Assembly: GCF_003627795.1 (NCBI RefSeq)
Contig: NZ_CP032684.1
Span: 3,966,001-4,030,000 of the forward strand
Direction: 5' to 3'
DNA: 64,000 nucleotides
Origin: Rhizobium sp. CCGE531
GTDB taxonomy: Bacteria > Pseudomonadota > Alphaproteobacteria > Rhizobiales > Rhizobiaceae
Part shown: piece after piece, positions 49,731 through 61,107 of the stretch
Layout of the letters: the number at the start of each line of letters is the position of its first letter
Numbering within the stretch: the stretch's first letter is position 1
Notes under the pieces: generated by a model
Seen by the model: the letters and a program-made list of their open reading frames with translations, nothing else
The model's database searches: none
What the model was told of the DNA's origin: nothing
Position numbers and translations under genes: made by a program

Positions 49731-49779
49731 GGATATCTCCCTATCGATTTAGGGATATGCCATGAGATGATTATGCCTC

Positions 49780-49910
49780 ATGGCGAAGATGATTAGCCCT
49801 CATGGTGAGGAGGCCTGGAAGGCCGTCTCGAACCACGAGGGCGGATGTGGTGACCACTGGGGCCACCCTCGTCCTTCGACGGGCTCAGGATGAGGGTGGA
49901 ATTAGCTGCC
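49780..49910. repeat. Dispersed hairpin repeats between convergent genes
   Basis: CCCTCATGGTGAGGAGG...CTCGAACCACGAGGGCGG followed by CCTCGTCCTTCGACGGGCTCAGGATGAGG, the same family as at 34434-34626 and 60962-61036. Just before it, AGGGATATCTCCCTA-tcgat-TTAGGGATAT forms a hairpin that may end the MFS transcript. Confidence 0.65.
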
Positions 49911-49912
49911 GT

Positions 49913-51529
49913 TTAATGCCGGAAATGGCGAACGCCGGTGAAGACCATCGCGACATTGTGCTCGTTGGCCGCGTCGATGACCTCCTGGTCGCGCATCGAG
50001 CCGCCGGGCTGGATGACAGCCGTGGCGCCCGCGGCGATCGCCGACAGCAGGCCGTCGGCAAAGGGCAGGAAGGCTTCGGAAGCGACGGCCGAACCGCGCG
50101 TCAGCGGCTCGGCAAGGCCCATGGCCTTGGCGGCTTCTTCGGCCTTGATCGCGGCGATGCGGGCGGAATCGACGCGGCTCATCTGGCCCGCACCAATACC
50201 CGCCGTCTGGCCATCCTTGGCGTAAACGACGGCGTTCGACTTCACGTGTTTGGCAACACGAAAGGCGAATTTCATGTCCTCAAGCTCCTGCGCCGTCGGC
50301 GCGCGCTTGGTGACGACCTTGAGCTCCATATCCTCGACCAGTGCATTGTCGCGGTTCTGGACCAAAAGGCCGCCGGAGACAGTCTTGGCGGTCAGGCCGG
50401 CAGCACGCGGATCGGGCAGGGCGCCGACCGAAAGCAGACGAAGGTTCGGCTTGCGGGCGATGATCGCCTTGGCTTCCTCGCTGACTTCGGGCGCGATGAT
50501 GACCTCGGTGAAGAGCTTGACGATCTCTTCGGCGGTCTCAGCGTCGAGCAGGTTGTTCAGCGCGATGATACCGCCGAAGGCCGAAACGGAATCGCAGGCG
50601 AGAGCGCGCTTATAGGCTTCCACCAGGCTCGGGCCGGTGGCAACGCCGCAGGGGTTGGCATGCTTGATGATGGCGCAGGCCGGACCCTTTTCCGGCAGGA
50701 ACTCGGCAACGAGCTCATAGGCAGCGTCGGTGTCGTTGATATTGTTGTAGGAAAGCTGCTTGCCCTGGAGGAGCGTCGCCGTCGAAACGCCGGGGCGGTT
50801 TTCGCCCGTCACGTAGAAGGCGGCCTTCTGATGCGGGTTTTCGCCATAGCGCATCTCTTCGCGCAGAACGCCGCCGATGACGCGGTGGCGCGGCGTGGCG
50901 ATATCGAGCGCTTCGGCAAACCAGTTGGAGATCATCGCGTCATAGGCAGCGGTGCGGGCAAAGGCCTTGGCAGCCATGCGCTTGCGGAAATCATAAGTGG
51001 TCTGGCCGGCATCGGCGGAAAGCTGCGCCAGCAGCTCGGCATAATCGGCCGGATCGGTCAGCGTCGTCACATAGGCATGGTTCTTGGCCGAAGCGCGGAT
51101 CATCGCCGGGCCGCCGATGTCGATATTCTCGACCGTCGTCGGATAATCGCCGCCTGCCTTGCGCACATCCTCGAAGGGGTAGAGGTTGATGACAGCCAGA
51201 TCGATGCCTTCGATGCCATGCTCCTTCATCGCGGCCTGGTGCTCGGCATCGTCACGGATGGCGAGCAAACCGCCATGCACCTTCGGATGTAGCGTCTTGA
51301 CGCGGCCGTCCATGATCTCGGGAAAACTCGTCACTTCGGACACATCGGTCACCGCAAGACCGGCAGCCGCGATCGCCTTGTGCGTGCCGCCGGTCGACAG
51401 CAGCCGCACGCCCTGGTCGCTGAGCGCGCGCGCCAGCTCGACGATGCCGGTCTTGTCGAAGACGGACAGAAGTGCTGTCTTCACCTTCACTTTGTCGGGA
51501 GCAGGAATTTTCTTGGAAACGACGGCCAT
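49913..51529 (-). CDS. purH: Bifunctional AICAR transformylase/IMP cyclohydrolase
   Basis: 538 residues. The N-terminal MGS-like cyclohydrolase domain ([35 protein letters not shown]) covers about 1-200. The AICAR transformylase domain contains [28 protein letters not shown] and the AFGGIIALN region. It catalyses the last two steps of IMP synthesis. GGAG lies before the ATG at 51529; a dispersed palindrome sits in the 5' leader. Confidence 0.97.
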   Translation of the reverse strand: MAVVSKKIPAPDKVKVKTALLSVFDKTGIVELARALSDQGVRLLSTGGTHKAIAAAGLAVTDVSEVTSFPEIMDGRVKTLHPKVHGGLLAIRDDAEHQAAMKEHGIEGIDLAVINLYPFEDVRKAGGDYPTTVENIDIGGPAMIRASAKNHAYVTTLTDPADYAELLAQLSADAGQTTYDFRKRMAAKAFARTAAYDAMISNWFAEALDIATPRHRVIGGVLREEMRYGENPHQKAAFYVTGENRPGVSTATLLQGKQLSYNNINDTDAAYELVAEFLPEKGPACAIIKHANPCGVATGPSLVEAYKRALACDSVSAFGGIIALNNLLDAETAEEIVKLFTEVIIAPEVSEEAKAIIARKPNLRLLSVGALPDPRAAGLTAKTVSGGLLVQNRDNALVEDMELKVVTKRAPTAQELEDMKFAFRVAKHVKSNAVVYAKDGQTAGIGAGQMSRVDSARIAAIKAEEAAKAMGLAEPLTRGSAVASEAFLPFADGLLSAIAAGATAVIQPGGSMRDQEVIDAANEHNVAMVFTGVRHFRH

Positions 51530-51548
51530 GGGCTTTCTCCGGTCTGAA

Positions 51549-51592
51549 GCAATTCCAGGAAAAGTGCGCAGCGGTTTTCCGTCCGGAATTGC
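51549..51592. repeat. Palindromic repeat in the purH leader
   Basis: GCAATTCC (51549-51556) and GGAATTGC (51585-51592) bound an inner inverted pair GGAAAA/TTTTCC. A partial copy lies at 3519-3555. In a purH transcript it would fold just upstream of the ribosome site. Confidence 0.65.
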
Positions 51593-51666
51593 GAGATAAC
51601 AAAAACAGAGCTGATACGCTCTGGCATGGGGAGACGAGATGTCCGGCGGAAATGGCGCGGGACGAT

Positions 51667-51780
51667 AGAGCATGATGCCGAAAAGTGTAAGCGGTTTTCG
51701 GACGACATCATGCTCTACTTCTTTGATTGTAGAGCGGATTCAGATTTTAGGTCGATCCGACCTAAAATCATCCGGCTCTA
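51667..51780. repeat. RIME-like mosaic repeat, copy 2
   Basis: Reverse orientation to copy 1. AGAGCATGATG...CATCATGCTCT is followed by the second palindrome GATTTTAGGTC-gatc-CGACCTAAAATC (about 51741-51769). It fills most of the gap between purH and the heparinase-like gene. Confidence 0.75.
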
Positions 51781-51814
51781 GTGCCGCCCCGTTAGCATAG
51801 CTGACGCGCTTAGC

Positions 51815-53518
51815 CTATGGCCGATGGGATAAAAACCAGCGGATTTCCGCTTTTTCGGCGATCCGGAAAACGATCTCGAGCTGATCGGAAGAGCGCATGC
51901 CCGAGGGATCGGCAAAGAAGATATCTTCCGCGACAAGCACCTCGTTGCCCGGCGAGGAGAAGACCCAGGTCTCTCCATCCGGCGCGATCAGCAGCGCGGA
52001 ATCCGTTTCCGTCTGCAACAGGCTGATGGAGGGGTGGATATGGAAGCGCGCCGAGGCAATGCCTTTACCCTTCGGCGGCTGTTTCCTGCCCTCCGGCACG
52101 AAGAACCGGTCGCGGCCGGCGACGATCGTGCCGCTGGCATTGAGGCTCAGCTCACGCTCGTGGGCGTAGCCGAAGGCGGAAAGATAGCCGTCATGGGCGG
52201 CTCGGACATAATCGCGCCCGTCTTCGGTCTCGGCGCGCTCGACGATGACCTTCTTGACGCCGCCGACCATGATCGGCCCTAACGATTTCGACTTGGAAAA
52301 CTGAGACGACGAGGTGTCGTTGAGCGTGACGGTCGAATGCGCCGCGGTCGCTCGCGCAGCCTGTGTAAAGCGATCGCCCGCAAACTCCGGCGAACCGGAA
52401 TTGATGATGAAGCGCGTTTTGCCCGATGACATTTCGAAGGAGAGACAGCCCGCATGCGCCTTGCGGCTGAGATCGGCCGAAGCGGCAGTCCCGACGTCGA
52501 CGATAACGACGGCCGAACCGGCCGCCAACCGGTGATATCTGGTATGCGGCAGGGCCTTGAAAGCCTGTCCCGCCGTCTCGTCATAGCGCAGCACCGACAT
52601 CAATTCGTTGGCAAGCGTCGAGGTCGCGCCGTTGAACAGCGCCAGATCACCATCCTGGTGACGAAAGAAGCGCAGCGCCGGATACATGCGGTCGATGCCG
52701 GGAATAAGCCGCACCGGCACGTCATGGCCGAGATTGACATAGGTCTGGCGCAGCGGCAGCAGATCGAGCAGCAGTTCCAGCGACGCGCGCGGATTGCGGG
52801 AGATATGGCCGCCATCCTGCAAAATCTGTCGGTCGATCTCGCGATCGAGTGCCTGACCGGCACGTTTCAGCGTAAGCGCGCTACTCGGCATGGCGACCGA
52901 GGACATGGCAAGCGCGATGCGCACGCGGAACCGGGTCACGCCATCGGGCGACGACGATACGATCCGGCGCAGAAAGCGCACATGGAAGACGAGCATCCGC
53001 ATGAAACGGCGATAAAAGCCGCTGTCGGTGCCATGCAAAAGCACCGGCGAATGCGACAAGAGCGCGATCAGCCGCTGCGCCGCTATGTCAGGCGACCAGG
53101 CAAGACCGTGCAGCCGACGGCCGTGAACCGCAATCCAATCGGTGAGGATCGACCGCGCCATGGCCGAGGCCTGGTCGCTTTTCTCCGCCCGCAAATGCCG
53201 CAACCAGCGAAAATTGTGCAGCCGGGTGGCAAAGGCCAGCGACGGCAATTCGAGCGAGAAGGGCGATGCGCCCTGCGTTTCCAGAACGCGCCCGGCAAGC
53301 AGGATGCGCCCGTTCAGAAGCTCTTCGACGAAAAAGGGATCGACGCTGCGAAGATCGGTCGGCGCCACGATCAGCCGTTCCGGCACACGCATCGTGTGGC
53401 GGGTGAGACGCAATCGCGTCAACGCCGCGCGGCGCGACATCCGCCGCCATGCTTCCCGCATGTATGAACTCACTAAACCCTGCCGCAGACCTGCATATTT
53501 GCTTCTGCTTACTCTCAT
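51815..53518 (-). CDS. Heparinase II/III family protein
   Basis: 567 residues. The N-terminal half is alpha-helical (FNFRWLRHLRAEKS-like HNFRWLRHLRAEKSDQ, DWIAVHGRRLHGLAWSPDIAAQRLIALLSH) and the C-terminal half beta-rich (FEMSSGKTRFIINSGSPEF, AHSTVTLNDTSSSQF), the two-domain layout of PF07940 lyases. It probably acts on a uronic-acid polysaccharide, perhaps the cell's own capsule. The start at 53518 is uncertain; an ATG at 53461 is also possible. It follows rsmB on the same strand after 92 bases. Confidence 0.85.
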   Translation of the reverse strand: MRVSRSKYAGLRQGLVSSYMREAWRRMSRRAALTRLRLTRHTMRVPERLIVAPTDLRSVDPFFVEELLNGRILLAGRVLETQGASPFSLELPSLAFATRLHNFRWLRHLRAEKSDQASAMARSILTDWIAVHGRRLHGLAWSPDIAAQRLIALLSHSPVLLHGTDSGFYRRFMRMLVFHVRFLRRIVSSSPDGVTRFRVRIALAMSSVAMPSSALTLKRAGQALDREIDRQILQDGGHISRNPRASLELLLDLLPLRQTYVNLGHDVPVRLIPGIDRMYPALRFFRHQDGDLALFNGATSTLANELMSVLRYDETAGQAFKALPHTRYHRLAAGSAVVIVDVGTAASADLSRKAHAGCLSFEMSSGKTRFIINSGSPEFAGDRFTQAARATAAHSTVTLNDTSSSQFSKSKSLGPIMVGGVKKVIVERAETEDGRDYVRAAHDGYLSAFGYAHERELSLNASGTIVAGRDRFFVPEGRKQPPKGKGIASARFHIHPSISLLQTETDSALLIAPDGETWVFSSPGNEVLVAEDIFFADPSGMRSSDQLEIVFRIAEKAEIRWFLSHRP

Positions 53519-53610
53519 TATCCGTGGTTAAAAAGAGGTTACCGATATACCGATTAAGGACATATTACCGGGTTTTTTAACCTGTTCACGAAAGCTGTTG
53601 GAAATAACGC

Positions 53611-55020
53611 CTATTTCGTGCGTCGAAGCATGACCGCATAGAAGCCATCGAGGCCAGAGGCAAAACCTTGCGCCAGCGGTAACATATCCGGCGTCGTGCG
53701 GAAGGCTCCGAGCGGCGAAATCGCCGCTTCCAGACCTGGCCAGTCGCCCGCCGCGATCGGAACCCGTTCGACATTGTCCGTATCGGAGAGCAGGCGCGCG
53801 ACCAGATCCTCGCCCTCTTCGGGATCGAGCGAGCAATTGGAAAACACCACCAGGCCGCCCGGCTTGACCAGCGTCAAAGCGTGGCGAAGCAGGCGCTCCT
53901 GCAGGGCAGCCAGCTTGGCGATATCCTCCGGCCCCTTGGTCCAGAGGACATCCGGATGGCGGCGCGTCGTTCCCGTCGAGGAGCAGGGGGCGTCGAGAAG
54001 GGCGGCATCGAAAAGTTCGTCGGGCTGATATTTGCTCATATCGGCAACGACGGTCTCGGCCTCCATGCCGAGGCGCGCCAGATTGGCGGAAAGCCTCTTC
54101 AGGCGGTTGGCGGATTGATCGAGTGCCGTGACCTTGGCACCCGCAAGAATGAGCTGAGCCGTCTTGCCGCCCGGCGCTGCGCAGAGATCCGCCACGCGCT
54201 TGCCGTCAAGCGAGCCGAAAAGCTTCGCCGGAATGCTGGCGGCGGCATCCTGCACCCACCACTCACCCTCATCGAAACCTTCAAGCGAGGGAATGGACCC
54301 TTCGAAAGCGGCAAGCCGCACGCCGCCCGTCGGCAGCACGACGCCGTTCAGCCGGCTCGCCCAGCCGCTAGCATCGGATTTCACGGTGAGGTCGATGGCC
54401 GCCGGCTCGAGCTGCGTGTCGGAAATTCTGAGCGCGGCGGCGGCGCCATAGGCCGCCTCCAGGCGGGACAGAAACCAGTCCGGCATGGCTGGCACCTTGG
54501 CGACCTGCTCGAGGATGTCCTGCTTTTCACGACCGATGCGGCGAAGAATGGCGTTGACCAGCTTGGCGAAGCGGCGATTGCGGGGATCGCGGTTGGCCTG
54601 CTCGACGGCAAGATCGACGGCGGAATGATCCGGCACGTCGAGATAAAGGATCTGCGTCGCGCCGACGACAAGCACGTGATGCAGCGCGCGGGCGCCTTCC
54701 GGCAGCGGTGAATCGAGCAGCGACGATATCGCCGCCTCGATGCGCGGCAGGTGACGCAGCGCGCTGTTCAAAATGGCGCGCACCAGCGCACGGTCGCTAT
54801 CGCTGAGCGTCGTATAGGCAACGCTGCCGCCTTCGGCGTCCAGCATGCCGTCGAGCGGCGTCTTGCGGTCCAGCACGGCTCCCAGGATCTTTGACGCCGC
54901 AGCACGCGCTGCAAGGCCGGGCTTGAGCGGAGACGAATCGACCGGCCGGGATTGCTGAGGCCGCTTGCCCGATCGTTTTCCGTCTCTGTTGGAAGCGTTG
55001 TTTTTCGTGTCAGAACTCAA
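53611..55020 (-). CDS. rsmB: 16S rRNA m5C967 methyltransferase
   Basis: 469 residues: an N-terminal NusB-like domain (about 35-170, [21 protein letters not shown]...[24 protein letters not shown]) and a C-terminal RNA cytosine-5 methyltransferase domain ([44 protein letters not shown]; catalytic Cys in [15 protein letters not shown]). It overlaps the htpX stop by ATGA. Confidence 0.95.
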   Translation of the reverse strand: MSSDTKNNASNRDGKRSGKRPQQSRPVDSSPLKPGLAARAAASKILGAVLDRKTPLDGMLDAEGGSVAYTTLSDSDRALVRAILNSALRHLPRIEAAISSLLDSPLPEGARALHHVLVVGATQILYLDVPDHSAVDLAVEQANRDPRNRRFAKLVNAILRRIGREKQDILEQVAKVPAMPDWFLSRLEAAYGAAAALRISDTQLEPAAIDLTVKSDASGWASRLNGVVLPTGGVRLAAFEGSIPSLEGFDEGEWWVQDAAASIPAKLFGSLDGKRVADLCAAPGGKTAQLILAGAKVTALDQSANRLKRLSANLARLGMEAETVVADMSKYQPDELFDAALLDAPCSSTGTTRRHPDVLWTKGPEDIAKLAALQERLLRHALTLVKPGGLVVFSNCSLDPEEGEDLVARLLSDTDNVERVPIAAGDWPGLEAAISPLGAFRTTPDMLPLAQGFASGLDGFYAVMLRRTK

Positions 55021-56003
55021 GACCAGGGACCCTTCGGCGGTTGCGAACCACCGCGACCCGTATTCGGCACGGAGCGCGATTTGCGCCCCGGATTAGCAGT
55101 GAAGGACGCTCCCGTCGAGCCAAAGCCGGAAGATGGCGTGATCGGCGGGGCGCTGCCGCCGCCGGAACGGGCCATTTCATGCAGCGCGGCGATGCGGTTT
55201 TCCGTGTTCGGATGCGTGGAAAACAGATTGTCCATGCGCTCACCGGAGAGCGGATTGATGATAAACATATGCGCCGTTGCCGGATGGCCTTCGGCCGCCT
55301 CGTTCGGAATATGCTCCGCACCCCGCGCGATCTTGCCGAGCGCGGAGGCAAGCCAAAGCGGATTGCCGCATATTTCTGCGCCGCGACGGTCGGCCGAATA
55401 TTCGCGTGTCCGGCTGATCGCCATCTGCACCAGCATGGCCGCCAGAGGAGCGACGATCATCGCCACGAGAACGCCGACCATGCCGAGCGGATTGTTGTTG
55501 TCGCGACGGCCGCCGAAGAAGAAGGCGAAGTTACCGAGCATGGAAATGGCGCCGGCAAGGGTCGCGGTGATCGTCATGGTCAGCGTGTCGCGGTTCTGCA
55601 CATGCGCAAGCTCGTGCGCCATCACGCCGGCCACTTCCTCCGGCGTCAGCGCGTGCAGCAGGCCGGTGGAGGCGGCAACGGCGGCATTTTCCGGGTTGCG
55701 GCCCGTCGCAAACGCATTCGGCTGCGGGCTGTCATAAAGATAGACCTTCGGCATCGGCAGGCCGGCATTGCGGGTAAGATCGCGGACGATGCGGAAGAAT
55801 TCCGGGGCGCTGCGCTCATCCACCTCCTGCGCTCCATAGGTGGAGAGCACCATCCGGTCCGAATTCCAGTAGGAAAAGAAATTCATGCCGGCGGCGACGA
55901 CGAATGCGATCAGCATGCCTGATTGACCGCCGATCAGATAGCCGACGCCCATGAACAAGGCGGTCATGAAGGCAAGCAGCATGGCTGTACGCATGAGATT
56001 CAT
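55017..56003 (-). CDS. htpX: Membrane zinc protease HtpX
   Basis: 328 residues. Two N-terminal membrane helices ([40 protein letters not shown]), HExxH in [15 protein letters not shown], two further helices, and [16 protein letters not shown]. It degrades damaged inner-membrane proteins. The ATG at 56003 is used because a longer reading upstream runs into the repeat. It has an extra Ser/Pro/Gly-rich C-terminal tail of about 40 residues. Confidence 0.95.
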   Translation of the reverse strand: MNLMRTAMLLAFMTALFMGVGYLIGGQSGMLIAFVVAAGMNFFSYWNSDRMVLSTYGAQEVDERSAPEFFRIVRDLTRNAGLPMPKVYLYDSPQPNAFATGRNPENAAVAASTGLLHALTPEEVAGVMAHELAHVQNRDTLTMTITATLAGAISMLGNFAFFFGGRRDNNNPLGMVGVLVAMIVAPLAAMLVQMAISRTREYSADRRGAEICGNPLWLASALGKIARGAEHIPNEAAEGHPATAHMFIINPLSGERMDNLFSTHPNTENRIAALHEMARSGGGSAPPITPSSGFGSTGASFTANPGRKSRSVPNTGRGGSQPPKGPWS

Positions 56004-56064
56004 CGAGGGGTCTCCAACACATCTGTCGTCCAAACCTTTTTCTTTGCAGCCGGACGCGCCGGAG

Positions 56065-56174
56065 CCGGATGATTTCAGGTCTCCTCGACCTGAAATCTGA
56101 ATCCGCTCCGGAATTAAAAAAGCAGAGCATGATGTCACCCGAAAACCGTTCACACTTTTCGGCATCATGCTCTA
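56065..56174. repeat. RIME-like mosaic repeat, copy 3
   Basis: GATTTCAGGTCtcctCGACCTGAAATC palindrome, then CAGAGCATGATG...CATCATGCTCT, same order and orientation as copy 1. It lies in the divergent promoter region of htpX and the SDH assembly gene. Confidence 0.75.
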
Positions 56175-56226
56175 TGATTTGGCTATTCCTCCCCTCATTT
56201 CAATATTTCGGAGGTCGTGCGAGACC

Positions 56227-56454
56227 ATGCAATCAGCAGATAACGACAATAATATCGACACCGAAGCCGGCGAAATCCCCCGCAAGCCGCTCTCGCCTGC
56301 CGCCAAGCGCGCCCTTGCCGAGGCCGAGGAGCGCCGCCAGGCGCAGGAAGCTCAGGCCCAGGCGGAGTTGCCCACCGAAATCGGCGGCCGCGGCGGCGCC
56401 GACCCCGCCCGCTTCGGCGACTGGGAGATCAATGGCCGGGCGATCGATTTTTGA
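56227..56454 (+). CDS. DUF1674 succinate dehydrogenase assembly factor 4-like
   Basis: 75 residues. The conserved C-terminus EIGGRGGADPARFGDWEINGRAIDF is the SDHAF4/DUF1674 motif; the rest is an Ala/Glu-rich helix (KRALAEAEERRQAQEAQAQAE). Members assist flavinylation or protection of the SdhA subunit. The ATG at 56227 is chosen; GGAGG lies about 12 bases before it. Confidence 0.88.
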   Translation: MQSADNDNNIDTEAGEIPRKPLSPAAKRALAEAEERRQAQEAQAQAELPTEIGGRGGADPARFGDWEINGRAIDF

Positions 56455-56480
56455 ATCTCGCTTCGGCAATTGCCGTGCCT

Positions 56481-56765
56481 GATATGGTGCGGCGACTACG
56501 GGGCCTATCTCGCCCCTGGCGGGCGAGAAAGCGATTTCACTGGTTTAGGAATTGCGATACCAAGAGCGCCGCATATTCGACGGCCTAGCGCAATTTCTAA
56601 GCCATTGAAATTGCAAGAGCGGGGGCGTTGCTTGCTGATATAGCGCTACGAAAATCAGCGCGTCCCTACCTACCCCCTCCCTTGCAAAATCTAGCACTTA
56701 GCCTTGCGGCTAAATGCTGATTTTGCTTTCCCGCCCGCTAGGGGCGGGATAGAGCAAGCGCCTAG
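56481..56765. repeat. Palindrome-rich gap of unknown nature
   Basis: No gene in about 310 bases between the SDHAF4-like gene and acs. Two 26-base arms (56531-56556 and 56589-56614) are inverted copies matching at 22 of 26 positions. Further hairpins lie on either side: CTCGCCC-ctgg-CGGGCGAG near 56508, AGCACTTAGCC-ttgc-GGCTAAATGCT near 56693, and CCCGCCC-gcta-GGGGCGGG near 56731. The right part may terminate acs. Confidence 0.6.
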
Positions 56766-56766
56766 C

Positions 56767-58725
56767 TCAAGCCGCATCCGGCTTGTTCTGCCTGTTGACG
56801 ATCAGATCATCGACGACTGCCGGATCGGCGAGCGTCGAGGTATCGCCGAGCGCGCCGAAATCGTCCTCGGCGATCTTGCGCAGGATGCGGCGCATGATCT
56901 TGCCGGAGCGGGTTTTCGGCAGGCCGGGCGTGAACTGGATCTTGTCCGGCGAGGCGATCGGACCGATTTCAGCGCGCACGTGCTTCACCAGCTCCTGCCG
57001 CAGCGTATCCGAGCCTTCCTGGCCGACCATCAGCGTCACGTAGCAATAGATGCCCTGGCCCTTGATCGAATGCGGATAGCCGACAACGGCCGCTTCCGAG
57101 ACATGCTTGTGCGACACCAGCGCCGATTCCACCTCCGCCGTGCCCAGCCGATGGCCCGAGACGTTGAGCACGTCGTCGACGCGGCCGGTGATCCAGTAAT
57201 AGCCGTCCTCGTCGCGGCGGCAGCCGTCGCCGGTGAAGTACTTGCCCTTGTAGGTGGAGAAATAGGTCTGGCCGAAGCGTTCGTGGTCGCCGTAGATCGT
57301 ACGCATCTGGCCCGGCCAGCTGTCGGCGATGACGAGATTGCCGTCGGCCGCACCCTCCAGCACGTTGCCCTCATTGTCGACCAGCTCAGGCTTGACGCCG
57401 AAGAAGGGCAGGGTGGCCGAGCCGGGCTTGAGATCGGTCGCGCCTGGAAGCGGCGTGATCATGTGGCCGCCGGTCTCCGTCTGCCACCAGGTATCGACGA
57501 TCGGGCAGCGGCTGTCGCCCACTACCTTGTAATACCATTCCCAGGCTTCCGGATTGATGGGTTCGCCGACCGTGCCGAGCAGGCGGAGGCTGGAACGCGA
57601 GGCGCGCTTGACGAACTGATCGCCCGCCCCCATCAGCGAGCGGATCGCCGTCGGCGCGGTGTAGAAGATATTGACCTTGTGCTTGTCGATGACATCCCAG
57701 AACCTGCCCTGGTCCGGGTAGTTCGGCACGCCTTCGAACATCAGCGAGGTCGCGGCATTGGCGAGCGGCCCGTAGATGATATAGGAGTGACCCGTCACCC
57801 AGCCGACATCGGCCGTGCACCAGTAGATATCGCCCGGATGATAGTCGAACGTATATTCATGCGTCATCGCCGCATAGACGAGATAGCCGGCCGTCGTGTG
57901 CAGAACGCCCTTCGGCTTGCCGGTCGAGCCGGAGGTATAGAGAATGAACAGCGGATCTTCCGCCTTCATCTTCGCCGGCGGACAATCGGCCTTCACCTTG
58001 GCGATTGCCTCGTGATACCAGAGATCGCGGCCGGGTTCCCAGCCGACCTTGCCGCCGGTGCGGCGCACGGCGATGACGGTCTTGACCGAAACCTTCTGCC
58101 TGGCAGCGATCCCGATCGCCGTATCGGTGTTGTCCTTCAGCGGGATCGACTTGCCGCCGCGAACACCCTCATCGCAGGTAATGACAACGGTCGACTGGCA
58201 ATCGACGATGCGGCCGGCGAGCGCTTCCGGCGAGAAGCCGCCGAAGACGACCGAATGCACCGCACCGATGCGGGCGCAGGCAAGCATCGCATAGGCGGCC
58301 TCCGGGATCATCGGCATATAGATGGTGACGCGGTCGCCCTTCTTGACGCCGTGCTTCTTCAACACGTTCGCCAGCCGGCAGACCTGCTCGTAGAGCTCGT
58401 TATAGGTGATCTTCTTGTCGAGATAGGGATTGTCGCCTTCCCAGATGAAGGCGACGCGATCGCCGTGCTTCTTCAGATGCCGGTCGATGCAATTATAGGA
58501 GACGTTGGTGACGCCGTCCTCGAACCACTTGATCGAGACCTTGCCGGTAAACGAGGTGTTCTTGACCTTGGTATAGGGCTTGAACCAGTCGATGCGCTTG
58601 CCGTGTTTGCCCCAGAACTTGTCGGGATCCTCGACGCTCTGCTCATACCATTTCCGGTACTTCGCCTTGTCGATCAAGGCGCGCGCCTTGACCGGCTTCG
58701 TTACAGGATGAATCCTCTCCGACAT
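56767..58725 (-). CDS. acs: Acetyl-CoA synthetase
   Basis: 652 residues, standard length. ANFP-type motifs: [19 protein letters not shown] (P-loop), [52 protein letters not shown], and the acetylation-site region [16 protein letters not shown] with the catalytic Lys. GGAGGAAAC precedes the ATG. It activates acetate to acetyl-CoA. Confidence 0.98.
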   Translation of the reverse strand: MSERIHPVTKPVKARALIDKAKYRKWYEQSVEDPDKFWGKHGKRIDWFKPYTKVKNTSFTGKVSIKWFEDGVTNVSYNCIDRHLKKHGDRVAFIWEGDNPYLDKKITYNELYEQVCRLANVLKKHGVKKGDRVTIYMPMIPEAAYAMLACARIGAVHSVVFGGFSPEALAGRIVDCQSTVVITCDEGVRGGKSIPLKDNTDTAIGIAARQKVSVKTVIAVRRTGGKVGWEPGRDLWYHEAIAKVKADCPPAKMKAEDPLFILYTSGSTGKPKGVLHTTAGYLVYAAMTHEYTFDYHPGDIYWCTADVGWVTGHSYIIYGPLANAATSLMFEGVPNYPDQGRFWDVIDKHKVNIFYTAPTAIRSLMGAGDQFVKRASRSSLRLLGTVGEPINPEAWEWYYKVVGDSRCPIVDTWWQTETGGHMITPLPGATDLKPGSATLPFFGVKPELVDNEGNVLEGAADGNLVIADSWPGQMRTIYGDHERFGQTYFSTYKGKYFTGDGCRRDEDGYYWITGRVDDVLNVSGHRLGTAEVESALVSHKHVSEAAVVGYPHSIKGQGIYCYVTLMVGQEGSDTLRQELVKHVRAEIGPIASPDKIQFTPGLPKTRSGKIMRRILRKIAEDDFGALGDTSTLADPAVVDDLIVNRQNKPDAA

Positions 58726-58842
58726 TGTTTCCTCCTCAAATCCTCACACTCCGATTTGTAACCGCGAGCGCTCTTTCCGCGCAATCAATAGCAGGTCAAA
58801 CTACGACAGCAATTGGACAAAGTGCATTTCATCCGCAAAGAA

Positions 58843-58870
58843 TTGCAATTCCGCGACACTGTCGCTATAT
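58843..58870 (+). promoter_or_regulatory. Candidate sigma-70 promoter of trcR
   Basis: TTGCAA (58843-58848), 16-base spacer, CTATAT (58865-58870); CTATAT is the preferred -10 of rhizobial housekeeping promoters. It lies 79 bases before the trcR start. Confidence 0.55.
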
Positions 58871-58948
58871 AGAGCCGTATTTCCCGGACATTGTGGTGTT
58901 ACACCCCGGACCGCGACACCGGCGCGGACTGACAGAAGGACTATATCC

Positions 58949-59656
58949 ATGGCTCAACAATTGCTCATGCCGAAGGCAACTGCCATCTGGCTTGTCGACA
59001 ATACGGCCTTGTCATTCGACCAGATCGCGCAGTTCTGCAAGCTGCACCCGCTCGAAGTGAAGGCCATTGCCGATGGCGAAGCCGCACAGGGCATCAAGGG
59101 CCTCGATCCGATCTCGACCGGTCAGTTGACGCGCGACGAAATCGCCCGCGCGGAAGGCAATCCGAACCACAAGCTGAAGCTTTCCGAGCCGAAGGTCCGC
59201 GTGCCTGAATCGAAGCGCCGCGGTCCGCGCTATACGCCGGTCTCCAAGCGCCAGGACCGCCCGAACGCCATTCTCTGGCTGGTGCGCAACCATCCGGAAC
59301 TGAAGGATGCGCAGATTTCCCGCCTCGTCGGCACCACCAAGTCGACCATCGAGCAGATCCGCGACCGTACGCACTGGAACTCGGCCAACCTGGCACCGAT
59401 GGACCCGGTAACGCTCGGCCTCTGCAGCCAGATCGACCTCGACATGGAAGTCGAAAAGGCCGCCAAGGGCCGTCCGCTGCCGACGGCCGCCGAACTCGGC
59501 GCCACACTGCAGCCGGCCCAGGAAACCGAAAAGCTCGGCTTCAGCTATGATCGTGACGAGCCGAAGGAAAAGGAAATCGACGCCGACGCCGTTTTCGCCA
59601 AGCTGAAGTCGCTGAAATCCACCACACCGGACGACGAAGACGACGATCAGTTCTGA
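58949..59656 (+). CDS. trcR: DUF1013 regulator TrcR
   Basis: 235 residues. MAQQLLMPKATAIWLVDNTALSFDQIAQFCKLHPLEVKAIADGE and DRPNAILWLVRNHPELKDAQISRLVGTTKSTIEQIRDRTHWN are the conserved alphaproteobacterial DUF1013 parts, each helix-turn-helix-like. The tail is acidic. The family is annotated as a cell-cycle transcription factor (TrcR). A strong terminator follows. Confidence 0.9.
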   Translation: MAQQLLMPKATAIWLVDNTALSFDQIAQFCKLHPLEVKAIADGEAAQGIKGLDPISTGQLTRDEIARAEGNPNHKLKLSEPKVRVPESKRRGPRYTPVSKRQDRPNAILWLVRNHPELKDAQISRLVGTTKSTIEQIRDRTHWNSANLAPMDPVTLGLCSQIDLDMEVEKAAKGRPLPTAAELGATLQPAQETEKLGFSYDRDEPKEKEIDADAVFAKLKSLKSTTPDDEDDDQF

Positions 59657-59679
59657 GATCCGGCTACCGGACGTTATGC

Positions 59680-59709
59680 AAAGCCCCGGTCCTCGACCGG
59701 GGCTTTTTT
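59680..59709 (+). terminator. Rho-independent terminator after trcR
   Basis: Perfect 11-bp stem AAAGCCCCGGT (59680-59690) and ACCGGGGCTTT (59696-59706), loop CCTCG, then TTT. Confidence 0.92.
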
Positions 59710-59779
59710 GTCGGAAGACACGGGCCATCCTCGCCCTTCGAGGCTTCGGCCCCTTCGCCAAGCTCGGGACCTTCGCACC

Positions 59780-60875
<1,096 letters not shown>

Positions 60876-60961
60876 GGTGAGGATGGAGTAGGCACGTCGC
60901 ATAAATAAAGCCCGCGGCCTACCGCACGAGGTCAGTTCGATATGGCATTCTGCGCCGAAGA

Positions 60962-61036
60962 TTAGCCCTCATGGTGAGGTGCGGAGGCTCCTGAGCTTGT
61001 CGAAGGGGCCGGAGCCTCGAACCACGAGGGCGGGTG
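60962..61036. repeat. Dispersed hairpin repeat
   Basis: AGCCCTCATGGTGAGGTGCGGAGG...CCGGAGCCTCGAACCACGAGGGCGG, same family as at 34434-34626 and 49780-49910. It lies about 90 bases beyond the IS110 element, between it and the YggS-type gene. Confidence 0.65.
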
Positions 61037-61107
61037 GTGGATGACTACACACATCTCCGCTCGCCCATAACGGCGTTGCTTATTATTTAATCTGGCTTCG
61101 ACGAAAT

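Noticed and set aside
50240..50260. TTCACGTG resembling parS
   Set aside because: Only the central bases match; it lies inside purH codons and lacks the second half-site.
49802..51292. 496-codon open frame on the plus strand
   Set aside because: Antisense to purH; starts inside a dispersed repeat and has no family signature.
56704..58761. 685-codon open frame on the plus strand
   Set aside because: Antisense to acs; composition dominated by Arg, Gly, Asp and Ile from reversed acs codons, with no recognisable domain.
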